Shown here in pieces: positions 35,588 to 42,795 of a stretch of DNA of 64,000 nucleotides. Position numbers and translations under genes: made by a program. Source of the DNA: Photobacterium gaetbulicola Gung47 (lineage in GTDB: Bacteria; Pseudomonadota; Gammaproteobacteria; Enterobacterales; Vibrionaceae); NCBI GenBank assembly GCA_000940995.1, contig CP005974.1, forward strand, positions 1,798,001 to 1,862,000. The letters are read 5' to 3'. The notes under the pieces were generated by a model. It worked only from the letters and a program-made list of their open reading frames with translations, did not search any database and had not been told where the DNA came from. Positions within the stretch are counted from its first letter, which is position 1. The number at the start of each line of letters is the position of its first letter.

Positions 35588-36541
35588 ATGAAGGAACAAA
35601 TCACGATATCGGTTTCATCGATACATGGTTCAAGGCACTTTCAGCTGAGTGTCAAAGCGCAGCGTAATTTGCGCTGGCTGGCTATCTCTGCTGTGGTGGT
35701 CACTGTGACGGCGGCCGGTTGGATGGTGTATTTGAAGTCAGAAGCCGATGACGCGAAATACAAACAGATGGAATTGGAAGCCCAGTCATCATCATTGACT
35801 GAAGAGCTAGATCAACTGAAATCGTTGAAATTCGATTTAGAGGCGGACTTGGATGCCCGTGAAAATCGTTTGAGTGGGGTATCGGATAGGTTACATGAAC
35901 TCGAAGCTTTACTTGGCGTCGATGTTACCGGGGAAGTTGATGCCATAGAGCAGCGCTTGGATGTTGCCGCGATCAACTCTGCGGTGCGTACCGCTATATT
36001 GGAAAGCCTACCTAATGGGTCGCCGGTGGGGAATGCGCGCCAGTCGTCCCAGTTTGGCTATCGTGTTCATCCAGTAACGGGCAAGCGTCGGTTGCACCGC
36101 GGGCTGGACTTTGCCGTGAACACCGGCACGCCGGTATATGCACCTGCAGATGGCGTGGTAGAAACGGTACGGCCAAGTAAGGAGGGCTCGGGTAACTTTC
36201 TTCGCCTACAGCACACCTTTGGCTTTTCGTCATCTTATTCCCATTTACACAAATTTGCCGTGAAATCCGGTGATTTCGTCAATAAGGGCGATCTCATTGC
36301 GTACTCCGGCAATTCTGGTTTGTCATCCGGGCCACACCTGCATTATGAGGTGCGGTTTGTAGGGCGGGCGTTGAATCCACGGCCATTCGTTGATTGGAGC
36401 TTGGATAATTTTGAACATATTTTTGAAAAAGAGAGAAATATTCAATGGGCATCTTTGATAAACAAAGTGGAGCAGCAAGTCAGCAAACAACTACAACTGT
36501 CATCGCAGCGGGATGTGACATCCAAGGAGAATTCAAGCTAA
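35588..36541 (+). CDS. M23 (LytM) family peptidoglycan endopeptidase, membrane anchored
   Basis: Protein of 317 aa with one N-terminal membrane helix (about residues 31-49) and a coiled coil (about 55-105). A LytM/M23 domain follows (about 150-265). The zinc ligands are visible in HRGLDFAVNTGTPVYAP (H-x-x-x-D) and GPHLHYEVRF (H-x-H), so the enzyme should be active. It probably cuts cross-links in peptidoglycan from the periplasmic side. Its last 97 bases overlap the bactofilin gene in another frame. M23 peptidases paired with bactofilins shape cells in several bacteria, for example Csd1 with CcmA in Helicobacter. Confidence 0.9.
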   Translation: MKEQITISVSSIHGSRHFQLSVKAQRNLRWLAISAVVVTVTAAGWMVYLKSEADDAKYKQMELEAQSSSLTEELDQLKSLKFDLEADLDARENRLSGVSDRLHELEALLGVDVTGEVDAIEQRLDVAAINSAVRTAILESLPNGSPVGNARQSSQFGYRVHPVTGKRRLHRGLDFAVNTGTPVYAPADGVVETVRPSKEGSGNFLRLQHTFGFSSSYSHLHKFAVKSGDFVNKGDLIAYSGNSGLSSGPHLHYEVRFVGRALNPRPFVDWSLDNFEHIFEKERNIQWASLINKVEQQVSKQLQLSSQRDVTSKENSS

Positions 36542-36906
36542 GTTGCGATATGCAGGTCGATGGGATCATTGAGGGGACATTGAAGCTGGAAAAAGGCTTG
36601 ATTGTCAGCCGCAGTGGCTCTATTAAAGGGGAAATCTGGGCTGACAAGATCATCGTCAACGGTCAGATCGAAGGGGTCTGCCGCGCCAATGCCATCGAGA
36701 TCCTGGATAAAGGGGTCGTATCGGGCAGCATTTACTGCGATAACCTGAGCATTGATCGCGGCGGCAAGTTCTTCGGTACTACGCACCCGGCCGAAACCCA
36801 GCATGTTGTTGAGTTTACGCCAAAAGGCAAGACTGACATGAAAAAAGCAGAGCAGCCGGCGAGTGAGAAAAAGCCAGTGGAACAAAAGTTGAAAAAGGCG
36901 CAATAA
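36445..36906 (+). CDS. Bactofilin (polymer-forming cytoskeletal protein)
   Basis: Bactofilin of 153 aa. The core (about residues 15-120) has the repeated short-strand pattern of a right-handed beta-helix with spaced G-x-I/L steps: DGIIEGTLKLEKGLIVSRSG, SIKGEIWADKIIVNGQIEG and VVSGSIYCDNLSIDRGG. The tail is basic and disordered (PKGKTDMKKAEQP and on). Bactofilins polymerise without nucleotide on the membrane and scaffold envelope enzymes. The start is ATG 36445 (AGAGAG upstream), 97 bases inside the preceding M23 gene; both frames are well conserved in type, so the overlap looks genuine. Confidence 0.9.
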   Translation: MGIFDKQSGAASQQTTTTVIAAGCDIQGEFKLSCDMQVDGIIEGTLKLEKGLIVSRSGSIKGEIWADKIIVNGQIEGVCRANAIEILDKGVVSGSIYCDNLSIDRGGKFFGTTHPAETQHVVEFTPKGKTDMKKAEQPASEKKPVEQKLKKAQ

Positions 36907-36989
36907 AGGCCACCGATAGCGCTGATCGTTTTGATCTGCAATGATCATCATTATGGGCAAGGAAATCTCTCCTCAATGCAAACCGTTCA

Positions 36990-37024
36990 GAAGCCGTGTT
37001 GGATATCAACACGGCTTCTTTTTT
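36990..37024 (+). terminator. Intrinsic terminator after bactofilin
   Basis: GAAGCCGTGTTG and CAACACGGCTTC pair perfectly (12 bp) around GATAT and are followed by six T residues. The T-run overlaps the last bases of the convergent GST-like gene. Confidence 0.93.
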
Positions 37025-37787
37025 ACTGTTCGTAAGTCTGCTTGAGATACGCCACAATATCTTTCGATTCGAACATGGCTATCCCGGTGTTGGGGTCCAT
37101 CAGGAAAGGAACTTGCACATTACCGTATTGTTTGAAGAAAGCTTCCCGCTTGGTATTTGGCAGAGGCTGATAGGGTTTGAGGCTCCACCGCATGGCTGCC
37201 GGCCCCATATCCGCAATTTGTTGTTTGCCAAGGTTAACCAGAATATAGGTCAACTCTAATTCACACAGTTTTTCACGCACCAACCTGGCGTACGGGCTGG
37301 ATTCGAAGCTGTACAATACCAACGGCAGCTGGGGTTGATGCGACGGCTGGGCATGCGTTCCCGTATTAAACCGAACACTTGAAACCAGCGTTGAGCTGAC
37401 TTGGTTAGTGACTCTGCCAAGTAGGGAAGTCGATGTACTTACCGAACCATAATGTTGGTTAAGGTGTTTAAGAATAGACTTTGCACCATACATGGCTTTG
37501 GATTGGTTATTATCGACAAAAACCGGTGGCCGGATAGCACCACCTTTACCCGATTGGGTTTTCAGTGCCCCGATATTCTTGCCGCCTTTGGGGCAGGGCA
37601 CAATCAGAATATCTAAATTCAGCTTGGTCAGCGCTTCGCGAACCTGTCGGCATTCGGCATCATTCTCTTGGTCGAACAACATGAGCGTCTGCGTTGGCTG
37701 CTCGGTTGTTTTATCTGCCACTGTACCTTGCCAGCAGCGACAGCTAGACGCAAAGAGAGAGGTGGCGATATTCAGTGTGTGATTCAT
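37023..37787 (-). CDS. Protein with two tandem glutaredoxin/GST N-terminal domains
   Basis: Protein of 254 aa built of two thioredoxin-fold units. Unit 1 (about residues 33-112) has LMLFDQENDAECRQVREAL; unit 2 (about 155-253) has LVLYSFESSPYARLVREKLCELELTYILV and VPFLMDPNTGIAMFESKDIVAYL, the classic GST N-terminal pattern with the cis-proline and ES motif. The second unit has SPYA where glutaredoxins have CPYC, so it lacks a redox cysteine pair. Neither unit is followed by a GST helical C-terminal domain. A cysteine near residue 16 (SLFASSC) might be a poor lipobox; localisation is unsure. Family members are annotated as GST-N-domain proteins of unknown substrate. Confidence 0.8.
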   Translation of the reverse strand: MNHTLNIATSLFASSCRCWQGTVADKTTEQPTQTLMLFDQENDAECRQVREALTKLNLDILIVPCPKGGKNIGALKTQSGKGGAIRPPVFVDNNQSKAMYGAKSILKHLNQHYGSVSTSTSLLGRVTNQVSSTLVSSVRFNTGTHAQPSHQPQLPLVLYSFESSPYARLVREKLCELELTYILVNLGKQQIADMGPAAMRWSLKPYQPLPNTKREAFFKQYGNVQVPFLMDPNTGIAMFESKDIVAYLKQTYEQ

Positions 37788-37976
37788 GATGAGGCTACAT
37801 TCCTTGTAGTGGCTATCAATTACTAACCATAGACCATTTTATTCCCAGTTTTGCAGCTGATTAAGTGATCCAAGTGGTATTACATGCGTTAGCTGGAGAA
37901 AGTACGTGTCAATTTGAGATGTTACAAACATTTGAGCATGTTGACTGGGTAGAGCCCGGCGGTTGTCTTTCACAAT

Positions 37977-38126
37977 ATGATCTCGTTCGAGTTTTTCACT
38001 TATGCCCCATGTGGTTATAAATCATACAGCGATGCCTATGTTAGTATTGGAAGCTCTGGCTGGGTGCTTTATTGCGATACGAACTGCAACTCGCTAGCTA
38101 ATGCTCAAATTAGGCTAGGGGTTTAA
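37977..38126 (+). CDS. Possible 49-residue ORF or gene remnant
   Basis: An open frame from ATG 37977 to TAA 38124-38126 encodes 49 residues with three cysteines and a tail that looks like folded protein sequence (YVSIGSSGWVLYCDTNC). No Shine-Dalgarno is visible. It could be the end of a decayed gene in the AT-rich 430-bp gap between the GST-like gene and the NmrA-like gene. No family recognised; existence uncertain. Confidence 0.25.
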   Translation: MISFEFFTYAPCGYKSYSDAYVSIGSSGWVLYCDTNCNSLANAQIRLGV

Positions 38127-38218
38127 TCAATGCCGTTAATATCGGTGTTGATTATTTAGTCTTATTTTACATGGACGTTGAATGATTGTGTTTAAGCACA
38201 CTTAGAAAGGAGCTCTTG

Positions 38219-39064
38219 GTGGAAAATAAATTAATCGTGGTGGTTGGTGCGACAGGCAAGCAAGGCCAGTCAGTAATAGATGCGCTGATGAATAATGGCT
38301 ACCGGATCAGGGCGCTTGTTCGTAATCCAGAGAAAGTTGCCTCGCTATTCCCTCCGGGCGTAGAAATCTTTAAAGGGGATTTAAGTGATAAGACATCACT
38401 GCGATTATTGCTGGACGATGCTTATGGGCTTTTTATTGTCCTTCCGTATTCAAAAGAGTCGATGATGTATGGAAAGGTATTGCTTGAACTAGCTAAAGAA
38501 TCCAATCTTGAGCATATCGTATACTCTTCCGTGGGGGGAGCGGAGAGGTATACCAAGGTTGATCATTACAATTATAAAACCAGAGTAGAAAGGTTCCTGA
38601 AGTCTCTGGATATACCCTATACCATATTACGGCCTGTCGGATATATGGAAACCTTCGCCAGTGCAAAAATGACGAAAGTGATGACCGGTCTTTTGAGTCT
38701 TTATCTTGATGCGAATAAGAAATTTCAACTTATCTCCCTGCAAGACATTGGGAGGTTTGTTGAAATTGCTTTTTCCAACCCTGACAAATACCAAGGTACT
38801 GAACTGGAAATTGCCGGCGACGAGCTGTCGTTGGTTGAGCTCATTGAAAAAATTAACCAACTCAACCATGTCCAGCTATCACCCATGAAATTTCCGAGGT
38901 TCACTAAACATTTGCTTCCGAAAATCATGAAGCAGATGTTTACTTTCTATGCCGATGACGGTTGGAAGGCCGATATTGGTGGCCTAAAAACAGCCAATGC
39001 AAAGTTGCTGTCTTTTGACGATTGGTTATCGACCATTGATGTTGATACGTTTAATAAGCGCTAA
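38219..39064 (+). CDS. NmrA/SDR-type NAD(P)-binding oxidoreductase-like protein
   Basis: Cytoplasmic protein of 281 aa with an N-terminal Rossmann fold: IVVVGATGKQGQSV (residues about 6-19) is the atypical-SDR G-x-x-G-x-x-G motif. It continues with RALVRNPEKV and VEIFKGDLSD, the NmrA/HSCARG pattern. The catalytic Tyr-x-x-x-Lys of classical SDRs is not obvious. Members act as NADP sensors or quinone reductases. I choose GTG 38219, placed 6 nt after AAGGAG; an upstream TTG frame opens at 38186. It sits in an AT-rich stretch next to the tRNA array and may be acquired. Confidence 0.85.
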   Translation: MENKLIVVVGATGKQGQSVIDALMNNGYRIRALVRNPEKVASLFPPGVEIFKGDLSDKTSLRLLLDDAYGLFIVLPYSKESMMYGKVLLELAKESNLEHIVYSSVGGAERYTKVDHYNYKTRVERFLKSLDIPYTILRPVGYMETFASAKMTKVMTGLLSLYLDANKKFQLISLQDIGRFVEIAFSNPDKYQGTELEIAGDELSLVELIEKINQLNHVQLSPMKFPRFTKHLLPKIMKQMFTFYADDGWKADIGGLKTANAKLLSFDDWLSTIDVDTFNKR

Positions 39065-39127
39065 CGTATAACCCCCTTGTTGACACCACCCCATCCGCTG
39101 CGCACTTGCTGCCTTATCAAAGTGCCT

Positions 39128-39208
39128 GGATTTGTTCTTGAACAAGCTCATTGCATATTTGGGGTGAAGCCTGACATGGGCTGCGATATCGTCAACTTTG
39201 ATATTCAT
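39128..39208 (-). pseudogene. AraC-family HTH remnant
   Basis: The leftward frame from 39208 starts with KVDDIAAHVRLHPKYAMSLF, which matches the first helix-turn-helix of AraC-type regulators (typically IA..V.LHP.YAM.LFKK). The similarity stops after LFK and the frame then runs through unrelated sequence. Neither the N-terminal domain nor the second HTH is present. It looks like the leftover of a regulator gene. Confidence 0.45.
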
Positions 39209-39265
39209 TGGGCATTACCCAGCCGAGAAATATATTCAAGGGAATATTAATGATGGCCAAACGCA

Positions 39266-39294
39266 AAAAAGCCTGCTCAATGAGCAGGCTTTTT
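39266..39294 (-). terminator. Intrinsic terminator of the tRNA-Val operon
   Basis: AAAAGCCTGCTCA and TGAGCAGGCTTTT form a perfect 13-bp stem-loop, flanked by A-rich and T-rich tracts. Read leftward it lies just beyond the last tRNA gene. It could also act on rightward transcripts. Confidence 0.9.
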
Positions 39295-39307
39295 CTTCTT
39301 ATGAAAG

Positions 39308-39383
39308 TGGTGGGCGATACCGGGCTCGAACCAGTGACCCCCTCCTTGTAAGGGAGGTGCTCTCCCAACTGAGCTAATCGCCC
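39308..39383 (-). tRNA. tRNA-Val (anticodon TAC)
   Basis: 76-nt cloverleaf with GGGCGAT acceptor, D-arm TAGCTCAGTTGG, anticodon loop CTTACAA (anticodon TAC), T-loop GGTTCGAGCC and encoded CCA. Closely resembles E. coli tRNA-Val(UAC). Last gene of the array in transcription order. Confidence 0.95.
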
Positions 39384-39430
39384 TAATAAACGCTTGGGAG
39401 CCTCAATGAGGTAGTGCGTTTATTGGAATT

Positions 39431-39507
39431 TGGTGGGTCCGGGCGAACTCGAATCGCCGACCCCTACCATGTCAAGGTAGTACTCTAACCAACTGAGCTA
39501 CGGACCC
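39431..39507 (-). tRNA. tRNA-Val (anticodon GAC)
   Basis: 77-nt cloverleaf with acceptor GGGTCCG, anticodon loop TTGACAT (anticodon GAC) and encoded CCA. The acceptor and T-arm differ from those of the other GAC copies. Confidence 0.93.
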
Positions 39508-39541
39508 AAATTTGTACTTCTTATTTGGTTAAGTAAGAAGT

Positions 39542-39618
39542 TGGTACGACCGAGTGGACTCGAACCACCGACCCCCACCATGTCAAGGTGGTGCTCTAAC
39601 CAGCTGAGCTACGGTCGT
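39542..39618 (-). tRNA. tRNA-Val (anticodon GAC)
   Basis: 77 nt, acceptor ACGACCG, anticodon loop TTGACAT, CCA encoded. Identical to the copies at 39750-39826 and 39958-40034. Confidence 0.93.
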
Positions 39619-39643
39619 ACTGTATCTTCAATCAAATTGAAGA

Positions 39644-39720
39644 TGGTGCGTCTGAGTGGACTCGAACCACCGACCCCTACCATGTCAAGGTAGTACTCTA
39701 ACCAGCTGAGCTACAGACGC
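39644..39720 (-). tRNA. tRNA-Val (anticodon GAC)
   Basis: 77 nt, acceptor GCGTCTG, anticodon loop TTGACAT, CCA encoded. Identical to the copy at 39852-39928. Confidence 0.93.
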
Positions 39721-39749
39721 AGATTGTGTTCTAGATTAACGCTAGAAAT

Positions 39750-39826
39750 TGGTACGACCGAGTGGACTCGAACCACCGACCCCCACCATGTCAAGGTGGT
39801 GCTCTAACCAGCTGAGCTACGGTCGT
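39750..39826 (-). tRNA. tRNA-Val (anticodon GAC)
   Basis: Same sequence as 39542-39618, shifted by exactly 208 bp. Confidence 0.93.
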
Positions 39827-39851
39827 ACTGTATCTTCAATCAAATTGAAGA

Positions 39852-39928
39852 TGGTGCGTCTGAGTGGACTCGAACCACCGACCCCTACCATGTCAAGGTA
39901 GTACTCTAACCAGCTGAGCTACAGACGC
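39852..39928 (-). tRNA. tRNA-Val (anticodon GAC)
   Basis: Same sequence as 39644-39720, shifted by exactly 208 bp. Confidence 0.93.
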
Positions 39929-39957
39929 AAATTGTGTTCTAGATTAAAGCTAGAAGT

Positions 39958-40034
39958 TGGTACGACCGAGTGGACTCGAACCACCGACCCCCACCATGTC
40001 AAGGTGGTGCTCTAACCAGCTGAGCTACGGTCGT
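39958..40034 (-). tRNA. tRNA-Val (anticodon GAC)
   Basis: Third copy of the ACGACCG-acceptor gene, first in transcription order, directly downstream of the promoter at 40061-40089. Confidence 0.93.
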
Positions 40035-40060
40035 ACTGCATTCCCGTGGGAACGAGGAGC

Positions 40061-40089
40061 ATATTAGCGAGTGATGATCCCTCGTGCAA
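40061..40089 (-). promoter_or_regulatory. Sigma-70 promoter of the tRNA-Val operon
   Basis: On the minus strand, TTGCAC (-35, 40084-40089) is followed by a 17-bp spacer and TAATAT (-10, 40061-40066), upstream of the first tRNA. The GC-rich bases after the -10 (GCTCCTCG) look like a stringent-control discriminator. Confidence 0.82.
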
Positions 40090-40250
40090 GTGTTTGAGTT
40101 GGCTTTTTTAAGTTATGGTGACTGTTTGCTTATGCTTTGAGCGCGGCGGATTATTTATCACCGCCGTGGCGGTTAAAAGTGTGATTTCAATCACTTTTAT
40201 CCGAGCTGACATTCCCTCTCCAGCTTTTTCATATTGCCTGACGATAAAGT

Positions 40251-40286
40251 TAAGCCAGCTTGTCATTATGCTAACAAGCTGGCTTA
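40251..40286 (-). terminator. Hairpin downstream of the parA-like gene
   Basis: TAAGCCAGCTTGT and ACAAGCTGGCTTA are perfect 13-bp inverted copies around 10 nt. It lies 34 bp past the leftward gene end; T-tract modest, so termination is likely but not certain. The remaining bases between the tRNA promoter and this gene hold no gene I can support. Confidence 0.6.
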
Positions 40287-40320
40287 CAATGATAACTGCC
40301 TGATAACTATGGACGAGGCG

Positions 40321-41109
40321 TTAATTGACTGTGGCTTTTTCCGTTTGCTCCAGCGTGGCAAAAAGATTGCTAAATGACTGGGTGAGTTTGTGGTTCGGCA
40401 GCAGGTGGATTAGCGGCTGTTGGTGATAATGCGATTCTTTCATCTTGACCGAGAGCGGCAGGTAAGGCTCAAGGATCTGCAAGCCGATATCTTTTAAGTC
40501 TTCGATGATTTTAGCTGGGAACTTGGCCTGGGCATTGAACATATTGACAATCACCCCTTCGACTTCAAGCTTGGGGTTATGATCCTCGCGCAGCTCTGCC
40601 ACATTGTTGAGCAAGGTCATCAATGCCTGTTGGGAGAAGCTATCGCAGTCAAACGGGATCAGCAGTTTATGAGCACCAATAAGGGCGGCCTTGCTGAAGA
40701 AATTCAAATTCGGCGGGGTATCGATGTATATACGGTCGTACTCTTTGTCCAGCTCATCCAGAGCGTCGCGCAGTTTATAGATTTTATAACGGCGCTCGAG
40801 CTCAGACTCGATTTTTTCCAGTTTCGGGCTGGCGGGGATAATGTCAAGGTTGTCGAATGGAGTCGCTTGTGGGTAGGACTTGATCGGTGTCGATACCGAG
40901 AACCAGCCCACGGTCTGGTTGAGTAGCTCAGCCATGTTTTTGCTGTTGTCGATATTGATGTCGAAGCCGAGGTAGTGGCTACTGTTGCCTTGGACATCTA
41001 AGTCGAGGAGCAGTGTCTTGTACCCTTGGGCTGCACTGATTGCAGCAAGGTTGGCAGTAATGCTTGATTTACCAACCCCGCCTTTTTGGTTGAAGACGAC
41101 ACGACGCAT
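40321..41109 (-). CDS. ParA-family ATPase (stand-alone)
   Basis: Cytoplasmic P-loop ATPase of 262 aa with deviant Walker A KGGVGKSS (residues about 8-15), the A' motif LLLDLDVQGN (about 34-43) and Walker B DRIYIDTPP (about 122-130). These define the ParA/MinD/Soj class that positions cargo on the nucleoid or membrane. No parB-like partner or parS-like site is visible next to it, and it is not the main chromosomal parAB. It lies between the tRNA array and the electron-transfer genes, same strand as cymA, with a 115-bp gap. Its cargo is unknown. Confidence 0.88.
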   Translation of the reverse strand: MRRVVFNQKGGVGKSSITANLAAISAAQGYKTLLLDLDVQGNSSHYLGFDINIDNSKNMAELLNQTVGWFSVSTPIKSYPQATPFDNLDIIPASPKLEKIESELERRYKIYKLRDALDELDKEYDRIYIDTPPNLNFFSKAALIGAHKLLIPFDCDSFSQQALMTLLNNVAELREDHNPKLEVEGVIVNMFNAQAKFPAKIIEDLKDIGLQILEPYLPLSVKMKESHYHQQPLIHLLPNHKLTQSFSNLFATLEQTEKATVN

Positions 41110-41224
41110 GAAAATCCTTGTTATGCTACTAAATAGATATGTTCACGGTAGCGCACTGATATACGAGTCGCAATCCGGGTAGCGAAAAAATGTTAGCTAT
41201 TTAACTTTTTGGTGAGTATCTACT

Positions 41225-41812
41225 TCATTCGGCAGCGGCTTCCGTCGCTGCTGGCTTGGGCAGCGCATGGGCGATACCGGCATGGCAGTCGATGCATGTT
41301 TGCCCTCGTTCCGCCATAGTCTGGTGGCGGCGGCTGGCATTGCGCGACTGGTTTTCGAAATCCATCTTGTTGACATCATGACAATAACGGCACTGTTTGG
41401 AGTCATTGGTCTTGTACTCGTCGGTCACTTTCTGTGCCAGCCGCGGGCGGTGTTCTGTTTCGAAGTTCTCCAGCGTGATGGTGCCGCGCATCATGTGGAA
41501 GATATCGCCAGTCGCGCCAATTTTCAGCGCCATTTTGGGAACGAATTCACGGGGGACGTGGCAGTCGCTGCACGTAGCGGCGACCACCCCCTTGGTGTTT
41601 TTAAAATGAATCGAGGCTTGGTATTCCTCGACGATGGTATCCATGCCGATATGACAGCCATAACAGAACTGGTTCCTGTTGGTATAGTCCATCGTCCAGT
41701 GAAAGGCTGCCATTGCGCCTATACCCAGAACGAAAGCAATGAACGCCCCAACAGGGATGCCCCATAGCAATTTACGCCAGAGTGAGCTGCTGGGTTTGTT
41801 GGAATCTGTCAC
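41225..41812 (-). CDS. cymA: CymA-like NapC/NirT-family tetraheme cytochrome c (quinol dehydrogenase)
   Basis: Protein of 195 aa with one N-terminal membrane anchor (about residues 16-39) and four haem sites: CYGCH (about 50), CSDCH (about 81), CRYCH (about 137) and CIDCH (about 172). This layout is that of NapC, NrfH and Shewanella CymA (187 aa), which take electrons from menaquinol/ubiquinol into periplasmic cytochromes. No nap or nrf genes are adjacent, while an mtrCAB set is, so a CymA role in extracellular electron transfer is the best reading. The start is GTG 41812, with GGAG 10 nt upstream. It lies 16 bp after pdsA in one operon. Confidence 0.88.
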   Translation of the reverse strand: MTDSNKPSSSLWRKLLWGIPVGAFIAFVLGIGAMAAFHWTMDYTNRNQFCYGCHIGMDTIVEEYQASIHFKNTKGVVAATCSDCHVPREFVPKMALKIGATGDIFHMMRGTITLENFETEHRPRLAQKVTDEYKTNDSKQCRYCHDVNKMDFENQSRNASRRHQTMAERGQTCIDCHAGIAHALPKPAATEAAAE

Positions 41813-41828
41813 GGCCTGTCACTCCTGC

Positions 41829-42440
41829 TTATTGCTGGCTGGCATAAAACTCAACCAGTGCTGAAATATCATCAGCACTAAGGGCTTTGATTGCATCGAC
41901 CATACCTTTGTCACCTTGGCGCTGGCCACCCTTGTACTCATTCATAGTGCGCAGGATGTAACCTTTTTGCTGGCCTGCGAGGATAGAGGCCTCGTCGAAT
42001 GGGTCGCTGCCACCTTTCGAATGGCATTTGTCACAGCTGGCCATATGTACCTCTTTGCCCGCAGCCGCTTTGTTGCCATCGAACGTTTGTTTGGCTTTGA
42101 CAAAAGGTTTGGATGAATAATAGTTGGCAAGATCGTTGATTTGATCCTCGCTCAGCCCTTCGACAACGGTTTTCATATTGCCACTTTTGCTGGTATCCCC
42201 AAGGACATGGTTAACGGTTTTGGCCGGGCGGCCATCGAGGTATTGCAGCATCTGATCGCTGAGGTTCCATTCGGCAATCCCGGCAATGGAAGGGATGTTG
42301 GTATTCTTACTGACTCCGTTAGTACCGTGGCAGGCATCGCAACTTTTCACTAGCTCATCACTGACCGCAGCAGCATGGCTGCAATAGCCACCGATAATAA
42401 TGAGGCAGGATAGTGCAAAGGGTTGTTTCAACACTCTCAT
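41829..42440 (-). CDS. pdsA: Periplasmic diheme c-type cytochrome (c4-like; PdsA-like electron shuttle)
   Basis: Protein of 203 aa with a signal peptide (about residues 1-25). Two class I cytochrome domains follow, each with one haem site, CDACHG (about 34) and CDKCH (about 136). The two-domain arrangement is that of cytochrome c4. In Vibrio natriegens and Aeromonas a periplasmic diheme shuttle named PdsA carries electrons from the inner membrane to MtrA, and this gene's place between cymA and mtrC fits that role. An ordinary cytochrome c4 for an oxidase is the alternative. ATG 42440 has a strong AAGGAG; the frame also opens at 42470. Confidence 0.8.
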   Translation of the reverse strand: MRVLKQPFALSCLIIIGGYCSHAAAVSDELVKSCDACHGTNGVSKNTNIPSIAGIAEWNLSDQMLQYLDGRPAKTVNHVLGDTSKSGNMKTVVEGLSEDQINDLANYYSSKPFVKAKQTFDGNKAAAGKEVHMASCDKCHSKGGSDPFDEASILAGQQKGYILRTMNEYKGGQRQGDKGMVDAIKALSADDISALVEFYASQQ

Positions 42441-42795
42441 GATGTACTCCTTCGAACGCGACACTGTCACGATGGTTTTTTGTCATCAAAGATAGGACAG
42501 AAGCTCAAATCCCGCCAATGACTACAGAGAGTGAGAGTAAGGGGGAAGCTGAGAAAGCTGTTGCGATTAATGGATTGTTCTTAAAATTGAGTCAGGGTTA
42601 TTTGTAATTTTTATCAGACACTTGCTTCTATTTTCGGGGGATTAACCCTGATGTCATCAAATTCTCAGCCAAACACACAGCGATAAATAGCTATATTTTT
42701 TATTTGCTTGCCAAGCCTTGCGAGAAGTTATGGACCCAGGCTATCTCCCATGGAGTGCAAGTTAACCCTTCAATCCGCTAGTGTGAGTTAATCTG
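42441..42795. promoter_or_regulatory. Divergent pdsA-cymA / mtrCAB control region
   Basis: This 355-bp gap separates the two halves of the electron-transfer locus. TCAGGGTTA (42592-42600) and its inverse TAACCCTGA (42643-42651) form a perfect 9-bp pair, and TAACCCT recurs at 42763-42769, about 30 bp before mtrC. These could be binding sites for a shared regulator. I saw no clear CRP, FNR or ArcA consensus. The stretch encodes no protein. Confidence 0.45.

Larger units (their letters stand above)
39542..40034 (-). repeat. 208-bp tandem repeat inside the tRNA-Val array
   Basis: The block tRNA(ACGACCG)-spacer-tRNA(GCGTCTG)-spacer occurs as two complete units and a final single tRNA, with period 208 bp. 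tRNAs are identical between units and spacers nearly so (29-nt spacers at 39721 and 39929 differ at a few bases). The pattern points to recent duplication by unequal recombination. Confidence 0.9.

Noticed and set aside
39431..39507. tRNA-Asp reading of the GAC-anticodon genes
   Set aside because: GAC is the anticodon itself (loop TTGACAT), which reads valine codons; tRNA-Asp would have GTC.
39308..40034. CRISPR-like or other repeat array
   Set aside because: The repetition is fully explained by tRNA-Val genes with cloverleaf structure and encoded CCA.
40115..40303. 62-codon plus-strand frame between the tRNA array and the parA-like gene
   Set aside because: No ribosome site, overlaps a perfect hairpin, and shows no protein-like pattern.
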